Shown here: positions 1 through 11,000 of the stretch, one piece after another
Layout of the letters: the number at the start of each line of letters is the position of its first letter
Numbering within the stretch: the stretch's first letter is position 1
NCBI GenBank assembly: GCA_013368375.1
Contig: JAACJP010000014.1
Location: forward strand, 434,001 to 498,000
From: Tricholomella constricta
Lineage: Eukaryota; Basidiomycota; Agaricomycetes; Agaricales; Lyophyllaceae
Length of the DNA stretch: 64,000 bases
Direction: 5' to 3'
Made by a program: the position numbers and the translations under genes
Notes under the pieces: model-generated
The model's input: the letters and a program-made list of their open reading frames with translations, nothing else
The model's database searches: none
What the model was told of the DNA's origin: nothing

Positions 1-2728
1 CGCTCCGCCTGGTACAGGACTATCGGACGCTCAATGCGCTCACGGTGAAGAACCGATACCCGCTGCCCCTCATTAGCGAACTGGTGAATAACCTTCGCGG
101 CGCGCGGTACTTCACCAAGCTGGACGTCCGATGGGGGTACAACAATGTTCGGATCAAGGAAGGCGACGAGTGGAAGGCAGCGTTTCGGACGAACCGCGGT
201 CTCTTCGAGCCGCTCGTCATGTTCTTCGGCCTCACGAACAGCCCCGCCACATTTCAGACCATGATGAATGATATTTTCCGCGATCTGATCGCCGAAGGTG
301 TTGTTTGCGTGTACCTCGACGACATCTTGATTTATACCAAGACTCTAGAGGAACACCGTCGGGTCGCGCGATTAGTACTGGACCGACTCCGCGAACATCA
401 GTTGTTCTTAAAGCCCGAGAAATGCGAATTCGAACAGACCAAGATCGAGTATCTGGGGCTGATCATTTCGCAAGGGCAAGCGGAGATGGACCCTGTTAAG
501 GTCGCTGGAGTGTTGGAATGGCCAGCGCCGAAGAACAAGAAGGAAGTGCAAGCATTCCTAGGCTTCACTAACTTCTACCGACGGTTCATCCAGGACTTCT
601 CGCATCACGCCCGACCCCTGTTCGATCTGACGGGCAAGGACGTCGCCTGGCAATGGGGAGAGTCGGAGCAGTCGGCCTTTGGCCTTCTGAAGTCGGCGAT
701 CACATCGGGGCCCGTTCTCATGTTCCCTGACGACGACCGACCGTACCGCATCGAAGCCGATTCATCTGACTTCGCAACGGGCGCGGTCCTGTCGCAAGAG
801 TCGCCGTCCGACGGTAAATGGCACCCCGTCGCATTCTACTCAAAGAGCTTGAACGCCGTCGAGCGGAACTACGAGATCCATGACAAGGAGATGCTAGCGA
901 TCATCCGGTCTCTGGAGGAGTGGCGACACTTCGTAGAAGGCGCAAAGCACAAGGTGGAGATCTGGACCGACCACAAGAACCTTGAGTACTTCCTCACTGC
1001 GAAGAAACTCAATCGGCGTCAAGCCCGATGGTCGCTCTACCTCGCTAACTTCGACTTTGCCCTCCACCACCGTCCTGGCCGTAGCATGGGCAAGCCCGAC
1101 GCGTTATCGCGCCGCTCCGACCATGGCGACGGAAGTGCTGACAACGCCGACATCGTACTGCTCAAACCCGAGTTCTTCGCGGTTCGTGCGACTGAAGGTC
1201 TTGTATTGGTCGGAGAAGAGGATGACGTGCTGAAGGCAATTCGCAAGGGCAACCGCGATGGCACACAGGAGGATGCGGTCGCGAAAGCGGCGCAACTGGT
1301 CAGGGCATCTAAGATCGCCGGTCGCTCCCTTCGCTTTGGCGAGTGGGGAGAGGAAGGCGGTCTGCTCACGTTCCGTGGACAGATCTATGTCCCGAACGTT
1401 CCTGACCTCCGCCGACGCATCGTGGAGCACCACCACGACTCCAAGGTCGCCGGTCACCCAGGTCGCTGGAAGACGTTAGAGCTGGTGTCGCGCAACTACT
1501 GGTGGCCCCAGATGTCGCGCTTCATCGGTTCCTACACCAGCACCTGTGACATGTGCTTGCGCACGAAACCCCGCCGCCAACTCCCCGTCGGACAGCTGCA
1601 GCCGCTCCCCATTCCCGAAGGTCGATGGAATGTCGTGTCGGTCGACTTCATCACCGAACTCCCCGAGTCCAATGGCCACGACGCGATCATGAACGTCGTG
1701 GATTCGGTCGGAAAACGCGCGCACTTCATTGCGTCGCACACAACTTGTTCGGCTTTGGGGGCTGCGAACCTCTACCGGCGCCACGTCTGGAAGCTCCACG
1801 GTCTCCCAGATGCCTTTGTCTCCGATCGAGGTCCACAGTTCGTCGCCGAATTCACGCGCGAACTGTACCGACTCCTGGGTATCAAGCTGTCGGCTTCGAC
1901 GGCGTACCACCCGCAGACCGACGGACAGACCGAACGCGTCAACCAGGAGCTGGAACAGTTCTTGCGGGTCTTCTGCATTGAGCGTCAGAACGACTGGGAG
2001 GACCTCTTGCCCGACGCCGAATTCAGTTACAACAACCATGTACATTCGGCGACGCAGCAGACCCCCTTCCTGCTCGACACTGGTCGGCATCCACGCATGG
2101 GCTTTGAGCCACGTCGGGGCGCTTCCAAGAACGAGTCGGCCGACGAGTTTGTGGAGCGCATGAAGGAAGCACAGGAAGAAGCCAAGGCAGCGCTCTCAAA
2201 GGCCAAAACCAGCCTGGCGACAAGGTGTACTTGGACGCGACCGACATTTCTACGACCCGACCATCTAAGAAATTGTCGCATCGCTACCTTGGCCCTTTTG
2301 TCGTGCAAAGGCGAGTCGGCCCGCTCGCATACCGCCTCCTGCTGCCTCAGTCCATGAAGCGCATCCACCCAGTCTTCCACGTCGTGAAACTCATCCCCGC
2401 TGTCGCTGATCCGATCGAAGGTCGTCGGTCCAATCCTCCTCCTCCCCCCGACATAATCGACGACGAACCCCATTACGAAGTTGAAAAGATCCTCGATAGC
2501 CGAACCTTCCGCAAAAAACTACAGTACAAGGTCCTGTGGAAAGGCTATGGTTACGAAGAAGCTTCATGGGAACCTCGCGAAAATGTCACCGCCCCTGATC
2601 TGGTACGCAAGTTCCACCGCGACAACCCCGACGCTGCCCGCCACATTCGTGGCATGTTCACATTATCCCCGGCCATCTTCGCCACCGCTACCCCGCACCG
2701 AGTCGTTGCGATTCAAAAGGGGGGGTGA
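1..2728 (+). pseudogene. Pol polyprotein of chromovirus copy 1 (RT-RNase H-integrase-chromodomain), frameshifted
   Basis: The reading frame is open from base 3. It carries the RT active site YLDD (about 312), the RNase H region with an 'IHDKEMLAI' stretch, an HHCC-type integrase zinc finger (about 1425-1570), and an integrase core with DFI, SDRG and a downstream glutamate in 'DGQTERVNQE'. Compared with copy 2, about 49 bp are missing between 2207 and 2208. This shifts the frame, so the integrase frame runs on to a stop at 2357. The GPY/F-like segment ('YLGPFVVQRRVGPLAYRL') and the C-terminal chromodomain ('YKVLWKGYGYEEASWEP') continue in another frame, from about 2225 to the TGA at 2726-2728. 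The protein is therefore split and the copy probably cannot move on its own. The catalytic residues themselves look intact. Confidence 0.92.
2715..2725 (+). other. Polypurine tract, copy 1
   Basis: AAAAGGGGGGG lies directly before the pol stop TGA and the LTR start TGTTAGGGG. This is the expected plus-strand primer position. The tract also encodes the last pol residues (K-G-G). Confidence 0.8.
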
Positions 2729-3202
2729 TGTTAGGGGAACACCCGTTCACGACCTCCGACGCTCACCAACTGTTCCCCGACACGTGCGCTCGCTCCTGAC
2801 CGATCGCGATCCCGACCCCGACGCTCTGACCCAAGCGTCGGTGTACATATTTACCTTACTCACTTCCTGTCATTCCCCTCGTTTCCCTGTTCATATTCCC
2901 GATCACCTGACATCCCGACGACGGTTACCATCAGACAGCATCCGGAACCCGCTCATCATTATCACCTGTCATGGTTATCACATGTCGTTATTATCACATG
3001 TACAGTACACTATGGAGAGCCTGCCCTCATGTATCACACTTGTATATAGTCGGCCCCCTGGCATCTGGGAATCCTTTACACTATTCTCTTTGGATTCCCC
3101 TTTGCCAGGTAAGCCTTATTTACCTCGTTACAGTACATCAATATAACTTTGGATTCCCCTTTGCCAGTACGACTAAGCTCTGCTCTAAAGGTCGCCCTAA
3201 CA
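2729..3202 (+). repeat. 3' LTR of copy 1 (474 bp)
   Basis: It begins TGTTAGGGG and ends CGCCCTAACA, matching inverted ends with TG..CA. It contains a TATA-like 'tatata' near 3042 and the doubled element GGATTCCCCTTTGCCAG near 3091 and 3152, a hallmark shared with the other LTRs in this window. Confidence 0.9.
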
Positions 3203-6200
3203 GCAACTGGTACGTGCCCGATTCTTCCCCGCAACTGTCCAGCGACCGGAAACCGCCTTCACGTTCTCGGTACTCAAGCACTTGCACATCAGCAACTTGA
3301 CATCGAAGAAATCTGCCTACGACTATTTTGGAACCCTTTGCAGCCTGACAAACAATGCTTTCCCCCAGGACGTCCTGGTATGTATTTTGATTTATATCGT
3401 ACTACAATGGCTGACTTGTACGATGCACAGGATCGGTATCGCGAGTTTAATCAGGTCTCACGTGTATGGAGCCACCTCGCTATTGTCAGACGGAGTGGCC
3501 AGGCCCACAGCATCGACAACATCCTTACCTACCGATGCGCAAACTCACTCACGGTCTGATGTCCAGCTTGCCCTGAGGTCGGCTTCAACGTAGACGATGC
3601 TGTGATCCGGGCTGCCCATGACAATGAGACGTGAGTGATTCTTGCCACGCACATTCCTCGTCGCTGACCAGATATAGCCACAAGTATACCCTTTTTCTAT
3701 CCACCAATGGCAACTTTCGACTCCAACGCAAGCTTAAGAATGATGATCCGGATGACACGGCTCTCAACAACGGCAACGGCTATTTCGTACCGACCGAGCC
3801 ATTCAAAGGCTATCTTAAAAGGGTTGGCATTCATCCGGAAGAGGTACGTTTCTTTTCAGTTATCGTGGCCGTCTGTTAGGGGAACTCCCTTTCGCGCCCT
3901 TCGACGCTCACCGATCGTCCCCCCGCTCATGCGATCGCTCCCCCCACCGTTCGCGATCCGGACCCCCGACGCTCCGACCCAAGCGTCGGTGTATATACTT
4001 ACACACTTCCTGTCGCTTCCCATCTCTCCCTGCACGCGCCCAACGCCAATCCCGACCACCCGACATCCCGACGTCGGCTGTCCCAACTCGTGCCCGTACC
4101 CTGAGCCACGAGGATCGGACAGCGTCGGGAACGTGTCCATACACGCGCCGCAGACCATTCCTTGATTATTATGTACAGTACTCGTATATAGTCGGCCCAC
4201 TGGCATTGGGGATCCTTAGTCTATTCTCTTCGGATTCCCCTCTGCCAGGTAAGCCCCTCTTTACATTCCCCACTGTACTTAATATAACTTCGGATTCCCC
4301 TCTGCCAGTACGACTCAGCTCTGCTCGTGAGGTCGCCCTAACACCGTCGTCTCATCGTGTATTTCGCAGGAGCCGACCTGTCCACACCTCAAAGCAGGAA
4401 AGATGCAGAATATCGCGAAGTTCAAGAATGCCGTGGTGAGCGGCGTCGTCACCTTCCAGTGTGCCCGCCATGGCTGTTACATGCCACAGGGAATGGTTGA
4501 CCTCACTAAAGGCGAAGCGTAAGCTGCTCGTCTTTCACACTTGAACACTGACTGATTCCGCCGTGCAGGTTTGCGAACACCGACTATGTGTTGGCCCACG
4601 CAATTGCCGAGGCCAGCCGCCTGCGCTGGATCATGATCAGTTATGATATATGGTTCGTTTATCTTACTTAGGGAAGAATCACTTGGAACTCATTAGCTTT
4701 AGGTGTCAATATTGTATTAATCTCGAGAAATGTTTTATGAAATGGTTTCCAGACGTCGTCCCTCTGCTCGGGAAGATTCGGGGCGCAATTCCCAAGATGC
4801 ATGTTGTGAACCATGTTCTGATTTGCATGCTTTTGTGGGCCTTCAACTACTTGAAGTATTCCGGCGAGACTTGGGGCGAGAACATCGAAGGTGGATGGGC
4901 GGAACAAAACCAATCTGCAGGGAGCACCAAGGAGCAGAACGATGGTCATCGCCACGATAGCCTCGACGATTCTTTTGGTCATTGGAACTGGACGAAAGTT
5001 CATCAGATCGGTCAGCATTGTATCCATTGTTGAAGGTTATATTTGATCTAGTTCTACAGCCGCAACACTTCATCGTATGTATATCGCGTGCGTCAAGACT
5101 CTACAAACGCGGGAGGACGATTTTGCTGCATTGACTAATATGCATGCACCGGATCTAATCGCACGGTGGGAGACCATGGATACAAGGCTGAAGGTCGTCT
5201 CAAAAGGAGTTGTACAGAGTGTATATGAAGTACAGCTGGAAGGAGGTAAGTCGACATGGCCATTAGTGACTTCAACGTCTTGACCAGTTCCCAAGGGCCG
5301 CCATCGTTGAACCGGGTGTATCAAGCTTTAGCGAGTGCTGAATTCGCTGCCTCTAGTGGCGACGATAATCGAGCAGGCCTCGCATCATTTCTGAACACAG
5401 GGCTACAGCTTGAGGAGAAACAGTGTGTACACTTATTCTACTCCCAACTGCACATCTAATACATACTTCGCAGGGCCCAGCTATCCTCCAAGTCCAAAAC
5501 TGATGCTCAGACGTCGAGTCCACGCGCCAGGCTTGCTCAAGAGCTTGCCAGTTGGCATCAAGAACAACTGACAATTTGCCCGGCTCTCCTAAGCGAAGTG
5601 AATTCGATAGAAGCTATCGCAACTGAGGATATCCCTCTCCTGCTCCCCTCCGACTTCACCGTCACTCGACACAGCGCTCTAGGGCTCGAGTCCTTGGCCC
5701 GGGTCGAATACCAACTGCGCGAAGGTCAAGCACACGATGCCCTCGCTGAGGTTCGACTGGCTATCAAGACAGTCAACGCTAACCTACAGTTTAAGCAAGT
5801 TAACGTCCACGGACAACGATCCAACACCCCCGTGCAGCAATATCTCCGCACCCTCCAATTAGAAAAGACCTCAGCAATGGAGCGGTACCAACGCGTGTAG
5901 AAAAAGCTCCTCGCGCTCGGCCTTGACCCGGATGACAAGGCACTGCAACCTCTGCTCAAAGAACAGCTGTGGCAGAAGAACGTGACTGAATGCCACAAGC
6001 TGGGTGATGCAAAGAAGCACGACCCGTGGTTCTGGCACGTTGGACGGCGTATTGGCATGACCCTCGAAGAGGAGTCGGAATGGAGTGTCAAAAGTAAGTG
6101 TTCTCGAATGGCTCACCTGGCTGGCTCAATGCTAATGGATGGCAGTGGATCCGGTCAAGTGGTTTCGCGATCGAGCAGCGCGTGACAGATCACGAGAGGA

Positions 6201-6393
6201 GAAGGAGATTCTGCAAGAGGAGTTTCGATGCAGCGTGGCGTCGTTTTTGAGGATGGCAGACGTCTGGGGTGAGCTTGGGATGGCGACGAAAGGCGGGCGA
6301 GCCGCGTACTGCGACCGACAGACGGCCATGTATAGACAACTTGTGACAGACTGTCAAGCCGTGTTCAATAAAGCACTCAAGGTACGCTCGTAA
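3203..6393 (+). pseudogene. KDZ (Kyakuja-Dileera-Zisupton) transposase, 5' truncated and decayed
   Basis: A multi-exon gene recognisable as a KDZ-family transposase of basidiomycetes. Signature stretches in order are 'LTSKKSAYDYF', 'DRYREFNQVSRVWSHL', 'CPACPEVGFN', 'YTLFLSTNGNFRLQRKL', 'FQCARHGCYMPQGMVDL', 'ISYDIWCQY' (split by an intron), 'GETWGENIEGGWAEQN', and the C-terminal 'VDPVKWFRDRAARDRSREE', ending at TAA 6391-6393. At least eight introns of about 45-60 nt are visible. The 5' end was displaced by chromovirus copy 1. Two in-frame stops break it: TGA 3557-3559, where the family normally continues into the Cys cluster (likely CGA), and TAG 5898-5900 (likely CAG). One intron carries a 470-bp solo LTR. 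KDZ transposases are DDE enzymes of cut-and-paste elements; this copy is probably dead. Confidence 0.87.
3874..4343 (+). repeat. Solo LTR with 5-bp target duplication CCGTC
   Basis: TGTTAGGGGAACTCCC..CGCCCTAACA, 470 bp, same family as the chromovirus LTRs. CCGTC is present at 3869-3873 and again at 4344-4348. No internal retroelement sequence remains, so this is a solo LTR from LTR-LTR recombination. It sits inside a KDZ intron (donor GTACGT at 3844, acceptor TTTCGCAG at about 4370). Confidence 0.95.
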
Positions 6394-6534
6394 TATGATG
6401 AAATTTTATTTTATTGACATAGCCCGTATAGGCTGGGTAGACCTTTCATAGGCTGGCGCAACGGCTTGGGCACGGTAGACTCGCGAGCACGGTAGACTCG
6501 CTGTATCTTAGGGTTCAAACTTAGGCTTTTTGGA

Positions 6535-6769
6535 GTACGCTACACGGTTTGACACAGTAGACTCGTTAGGATTGAGGTACGCTGTAAAGATAACTTTTTC
6601 AAGCTGACTTAAATCTATTTGAAGTGTGCTACACGGTTCGGTATGGTAGACTCGTTAGGATTGAGGTACGCTGGAAAGATATCGAACTTTTTCAAGCTGA
6701 CTTAAATCTATTTGAAGTACGCTACACGGTTCGGTATGGTAGACTTGTTAGGATTGAGAGTGTGCTGGA
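6535..6769. repeat. Minisatellite, about 2.5 units of 89-93 bp
   Basis: Units start at 6535, 6624 and 6717. Each holds a CTACACGGTT box, 'GTAGACTCGTTAGGATTGAG' and 'CTTTTTCAAGCTGACTTAAA'. The third unit is truncated after about 52 bp. Shorter relatives of the GGTAGACTCG box lie just upstream, near 6470-6500. Confidence 0.85.
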
Positions 6770-7116
6770 AAAAAAATTAAACTGAAGACCGTCTCGAAGC
6801 TCTACGAAAAGTAGGCTAGACTTCAGCCATACGTTCTTACAAAATGAAGGTAGGCTTAAGTGTATGTGTGTATATATGCGTAGTAATAGTGTGGGAACTG
6901 TAGATGCTGCGAGTTCGGAGAGGAACAAAAGACTTCGGACCTCACAAAGGACTTGACTTCAGAGAAATGGGAGGAAATCAGGCCAGTTATAAGAAAATAA
7001 GCACAGTACATTCAGCAGTATGTAGAATGTGGAATTGATACTGGTTTCATCAAAAAAGATAGTTATGTAGAAGGAAAAGGAGTCGTCAATCGTAAGTCGT
7101 GTCCTGCCTCGAGGAG

Positions 7117-7184
7117 TTCTACATATCAGAGGGTTCTACATATCAGAGGGTTCTACATATCAGAGGGTTCTACATATCAGAGGG
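7117..7184. repeat. Perfect 17-bp tandem repeat, 4 copies
   Basis: TTCTACATATCAGAGGG is repeated four times without mismatch. Confidence 0.97.
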
Positions 7185-7474
7185 AAAGGTATGTGTTTTG
7201 ATCCGTTGATCTGTCCATCTTATCTTATCGTCTCCAGGTCGTTTTGGTGTTCGTGTTCGTTGTTACTGTGTTTCCTCGGTCAACCGATCCCATAACCCCA
7301 CAGTAGTATTACCGGCATGGTCCAATTCCTGAACGCCGGGGGGCCGAGATTATCCCGATGTAATTTACAGGCAAGTATCAATAATTTCATTTATTCTATC
7401 TTCGTCTCGGGCCCGACCTCACCGCATTCTGTGAGCTAGGCCGTAGTTCAGGTTGATCACAGGGAAGCAGTAGG

Positions 7475-7985
7475 TGTTAGGGCGACCTCGGAGCAGAGCT
7501 TAGTCGTACTGGCAGAGGGGAATCCAATGTTATATTAGGTACGATAAAGAGAGCGTAAGTAAACCTACCTGGCAGAGGGGAATCCAATGAGAATAGAGTA
7601 AAGGATTCCCCCATGTCAGGAGGACGACTATATATGAGTATGATACGTGAGGGCCGGCTCTCTGGGGTGTATGGCACGTAATTGATAACGGGTGGGCAGC
7701 GGCGCATGTATGTACACGTTCCCGACGCTGTCCGATCCTCATGGCTCAGGGTGCGGGCACGAGGTCGGGCGACCGACCTCGGGATGTCGGGGGTCGGAAT
7801 CGGGATGTCGGGCATCAGGATCGGGCGCACGCTGGAGGGGGAGGTAGTGACAGGAATGTATAAGTATGTACACCGACGCTTGGGTCTGAGCGTCGGGGTC
7901 GGGGGCGCGATCGGTCGGGAGCGATCGCACGTGTCGGGGGGCAGTCGGTGAACGTCGGAGGGCGTGAACGGGCATTCCTCTAACA
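7475..7985 (-). repeat. 3' LTR of copy 2 (511 bp)
   Basis: On the minus strand it starts TGTTAGAGGAATGCCC and ends CGCCCTAACA. It contains a TATA motif and the doubled GGATTCCCCTCTGCCAG element, as in the 5' LTR. Confidence 0.95.
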
Positions 7986-8000
7986 TCACCCCCCCCTTTT
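7986..8000 (-). other. Polypurine tract, copy 2, with one extra G
   Basis: On the minus strand it reads AAAAGGGGGGGG then TGA: eight Gs against seven in copy 1. The extra base takes the normal pol stop TGA out of frame, so the chromodomain frame runs on through the LTR to about 7477. Confidence 0.85.
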
Positions 8001-11000
8001 GAATCGCAACGACTCGGTGCGGGGTAGCGGTGGCGAAGACGGCCGGGGATAACGTGAATATGCCACGAATGTGGCGGGCAGCATCGGGGTTGTCGCGGTG
8101 GAACTTGCGTACCAGGTCAGGGGCAGCGACATTTTTGCGAGGTTCCCATGAAGCTTCTTCATAACCGTAGCCTTTCCACAGGACTTTGTACTGTAGTTCC
8201 TTGCGGAAGGTTCGGCTATCGAGGATCTTTTCAACTTCGTAATGGGGTTCGTCGTCGATTATGTCAGGGGGAGGAGGGGGATCGGACCGACGACCTTCAA
8301 TCGGATCAGCGACAGCGGGGATGAGCTTCACGACGTGGAAGACTGGGTGGATGCGCTTCATGGACTGGGGCAACAGGAGGCGATATGCGAGCGGGCCGAC
8401 TCGCCTTTGCACAACGAAAGGGCCAAGGTAGCAATGCGACAATTTCTTAGATGGTCGGGTCGTAGAAATGTCGGTCGCGTCCAAGTACACCTTGTCGCCC
8501 GGCTGGTAGTCAGGCGTTGGGGCGTGTCACTGGTTATAATACCGCTCCATGTCGTCTTTGGCCTTCGAAAGCGCCGCCTTGGCTTCTTCCTGTGCTTCCT
8601 TCATGCGCTCCACGAACTCGTCGGCTGACTCGTTCTTGGAGGCGCCCCGACACGGCTCAAAGCCCATGCGTGGATGCCGACCAGTGTCGAGTAGGAAAGG
8701 AGTCTGCTGCATCGCCGAATGTACATGGTTGTTGTAACTGAATTCGGCGTCGGGCAGGAGATCCTCCCAGTCGTTCTGGCGCTCATTGCAGAAGACCCGC
8801 AAGAACTGTTCCAGCTCCTGATTGACGCGCTCAGTCTGTCCGTCGGTCTGCGGGTGGTATGCCGTTGAGGCCGACAGCTTGATACCCAGGAGTCTGTACA
8901 GTTCGCGCGTGAACTCGGCGACGAACTGTGGACCTCGGTCAGAGACGAATGCGTCGGGAAGGCCGTGCAGCTTCCAGACATGGCGACGGTAGAGGTTCGC
9001 GGCTCCCAAGGCCGAACAGGTTGTGTGCGATGCGATCAAATGCGCGCGCTTTCCGACCGAATCCACGACGTTCATGATCGCGTCGTGGCCGTTGGACTCG
9101 GGGAGTTCGGTGATGAAGTCCACCGATACGACATTCCATCGTCCTTCAGGGATTGGGAGCGGCTGCAGCTGTCCGACGGGGAGTTGGCGGCGGGGTTTCG
9201 TGCGCAAGCACATGTCACAGGTGCTGGTGTAGGAACCGATGAAGCGCGACATCTGGGGCCACCAGTAGTTGCGCGACACCAGCTCTAACGTCTTCCAGCG
9301 ACCTGGGTGACCGGCGACCTTGGAGTCGTGGTGCTGCTCCACAATGCATCGGCGGAGGTCTGGGACGTTCGGGACGTAGATCCGTCCGCGAAATGTGAGC
9401 AGACCGCCTTCCTCTCCCCACTCGCCGAAGTGTAGGGAGCGACCGGCGATCTTGGATGCTTTGACCAGTTGCGCCGCTTTCACGACCGCGTCCTCCTGTG
9501 CTCCGTCGCAATTGCCTTTGCAAATCGCTTTCAGCACGTTGTCCTCTTCTCCGACTAACGCAAGACCTTTGGTCGCGCGAACAGCGAAGAACTCGGGTTT
9601 GAGCAGTAAGATGTCGGCGTTGTCAACACTTCCGTCGCCGTGGTCGGAGCGACGCGATAGCGCATCGGGTTTGCCCATGCTACGGCCAGGACGGTGGTGG
9701 AGGGCAAAGTCGAAGTTGGCGAGGTAGAGCAACCATCGGGCTTGCCGCCGATTGAGTTTCTTCGCAGTGAGGAAGTACTCGAGGTTCTTGTGGTCGGTCC
9801 AGATCTCCACTTTGTGCTTGGCGCCTTCTACAAAGTGTCGCCACTCCTCCAGAGACCGGATGATCGCCAGCATCTCCTTGTCATGGATCTTGTAGTTCCG
9901 CTCGACGGCGTTCAAGCTCTTCAAGTAGAACGCGACCGGGTGCCACTTGCCATCGGACGGCGACTCTTGCGACAGGACCGCGCCCGTTGCGAAGTCGGAC
10001 AAATCGGCTTCGATGCGGTACGGTCGGTCATCATCGGGGAACATGAACACCGGTCGCGATGTGATCGCAGACTTCAGGAGACCAAAGGCCGACTGCTCCG
10101 ACTCTCCCCATCGCCAGGCGACATCCTTGCCTGTCAGATCGAACAGGGGTCGGGCGTGATGCAAGAAGTCCTGGATGAACCGTCGGTAGAAGTTGGTGAA
10201 GCCTAGGAACGCTTGCACTTCCTTCTTGTTCTTCGGCGCAGGCCATTCCAACACTCCTGTGACTTTGACCGGGTCCATCTCCGCTTGCCCTTGCGAAATG
10301 ATCAGCCCGAGATACTTGATCTTGGTCTGCTCGAATTCACATTTCTCGGGCTTTAAGAACAGCTGATGTTCGCGGAGTCGGTCCAGTACTAGTCGCGCGA
10401 CCCGACGGTGTTCCTCTAGAGTCTTGGTATAAATCAAGATGTCATCGAGGTACACGCAAACAACACCTTCGGCGATCAGATCGCGGAAGATATCATTCAT
10501 CATGGTCTGAAATGTGGCGGGGCTGTTCGTGAGGCCGAAGAACATGACGAGCGGCTCGAAGAGACCGCGGTTTGTCCGAAACGCTGCCTTCCACTCGTCG
10601 CCGTCCTTGATCCGAACGTCGTTGTACCCCCATTGGACGTCCAACTTGGTGAAGTACCGCGCGCCGCGAAGGTTATTTACCAGTTCGCTAATGAGGGGCA
10701 GCGGGTATCGGTTCTTCACCGTGAGCGCATTGAGCGTCCGATAGTCCTGAACCAGACAGAGCGACCCGTCCTTCTTCTTGATGAAGAAGACCGGCAACGC
10801 CATGGGCGACTTGGACGGTCGGATGCGACCCGTCTCGAGGTTTTCTTTGAGGAACGCGTCGAGTTCGACCTGTTCCGCCGGTGACAGCGGGTAGACCTTC
10901 GTGCCGGTCGGCGACGCGCCCGGCTCCAGTTCGATGGCATGGTCCCATTGCTTGCGCTCAAGGAGCTCATCAAATGCGACTTTGGAGAAGACATCTTCAA

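Larger units (their letters stand above)
1..3202 (+). mobile_element. Ty3/chromovirus LTR retrotransposon, copy 1 (5' truncated by window edge)
   Basis: Order seen is reverse transcriptase, RNase H, integrase, chromodomain, polypurine tract, 3' LTR, the layout of a Ty3-family chromovirus. Gag, protease and the 5' LTR lie outside the window. The element ends at 3202 with CCCTAACA, and the DNA beyond is the interior of a KDZ transposase gene, so it inserted into that older transposon. The right flank starts GCAAC; the matching left target duplication is off the window. Confidence 0.93.
6394..7469. other. Gene-free repeat-rich stretch between KDZ and copy 2
   Basis: No convincing coding region. 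It contains an 89-93 bp minisatellite and a 17-bp tandem repeat, listed separately. It may include the 3' flank of the KDZ element, but no terminal inverted repeat could be placed. Confidence 0.6.

Noticed and set aside
7117..7184. The 17-bp repeats as a CRISPR array
   Set aside because: Copies are directly adjacent with no spacers, and the host is a eukaryote.
9694..10206. Plus-strand frame of 170 codons inside copy 2
   Set aside because: It is the antisense of the RT/RNase H coding sequence, which has clear motifs on the minus strand.
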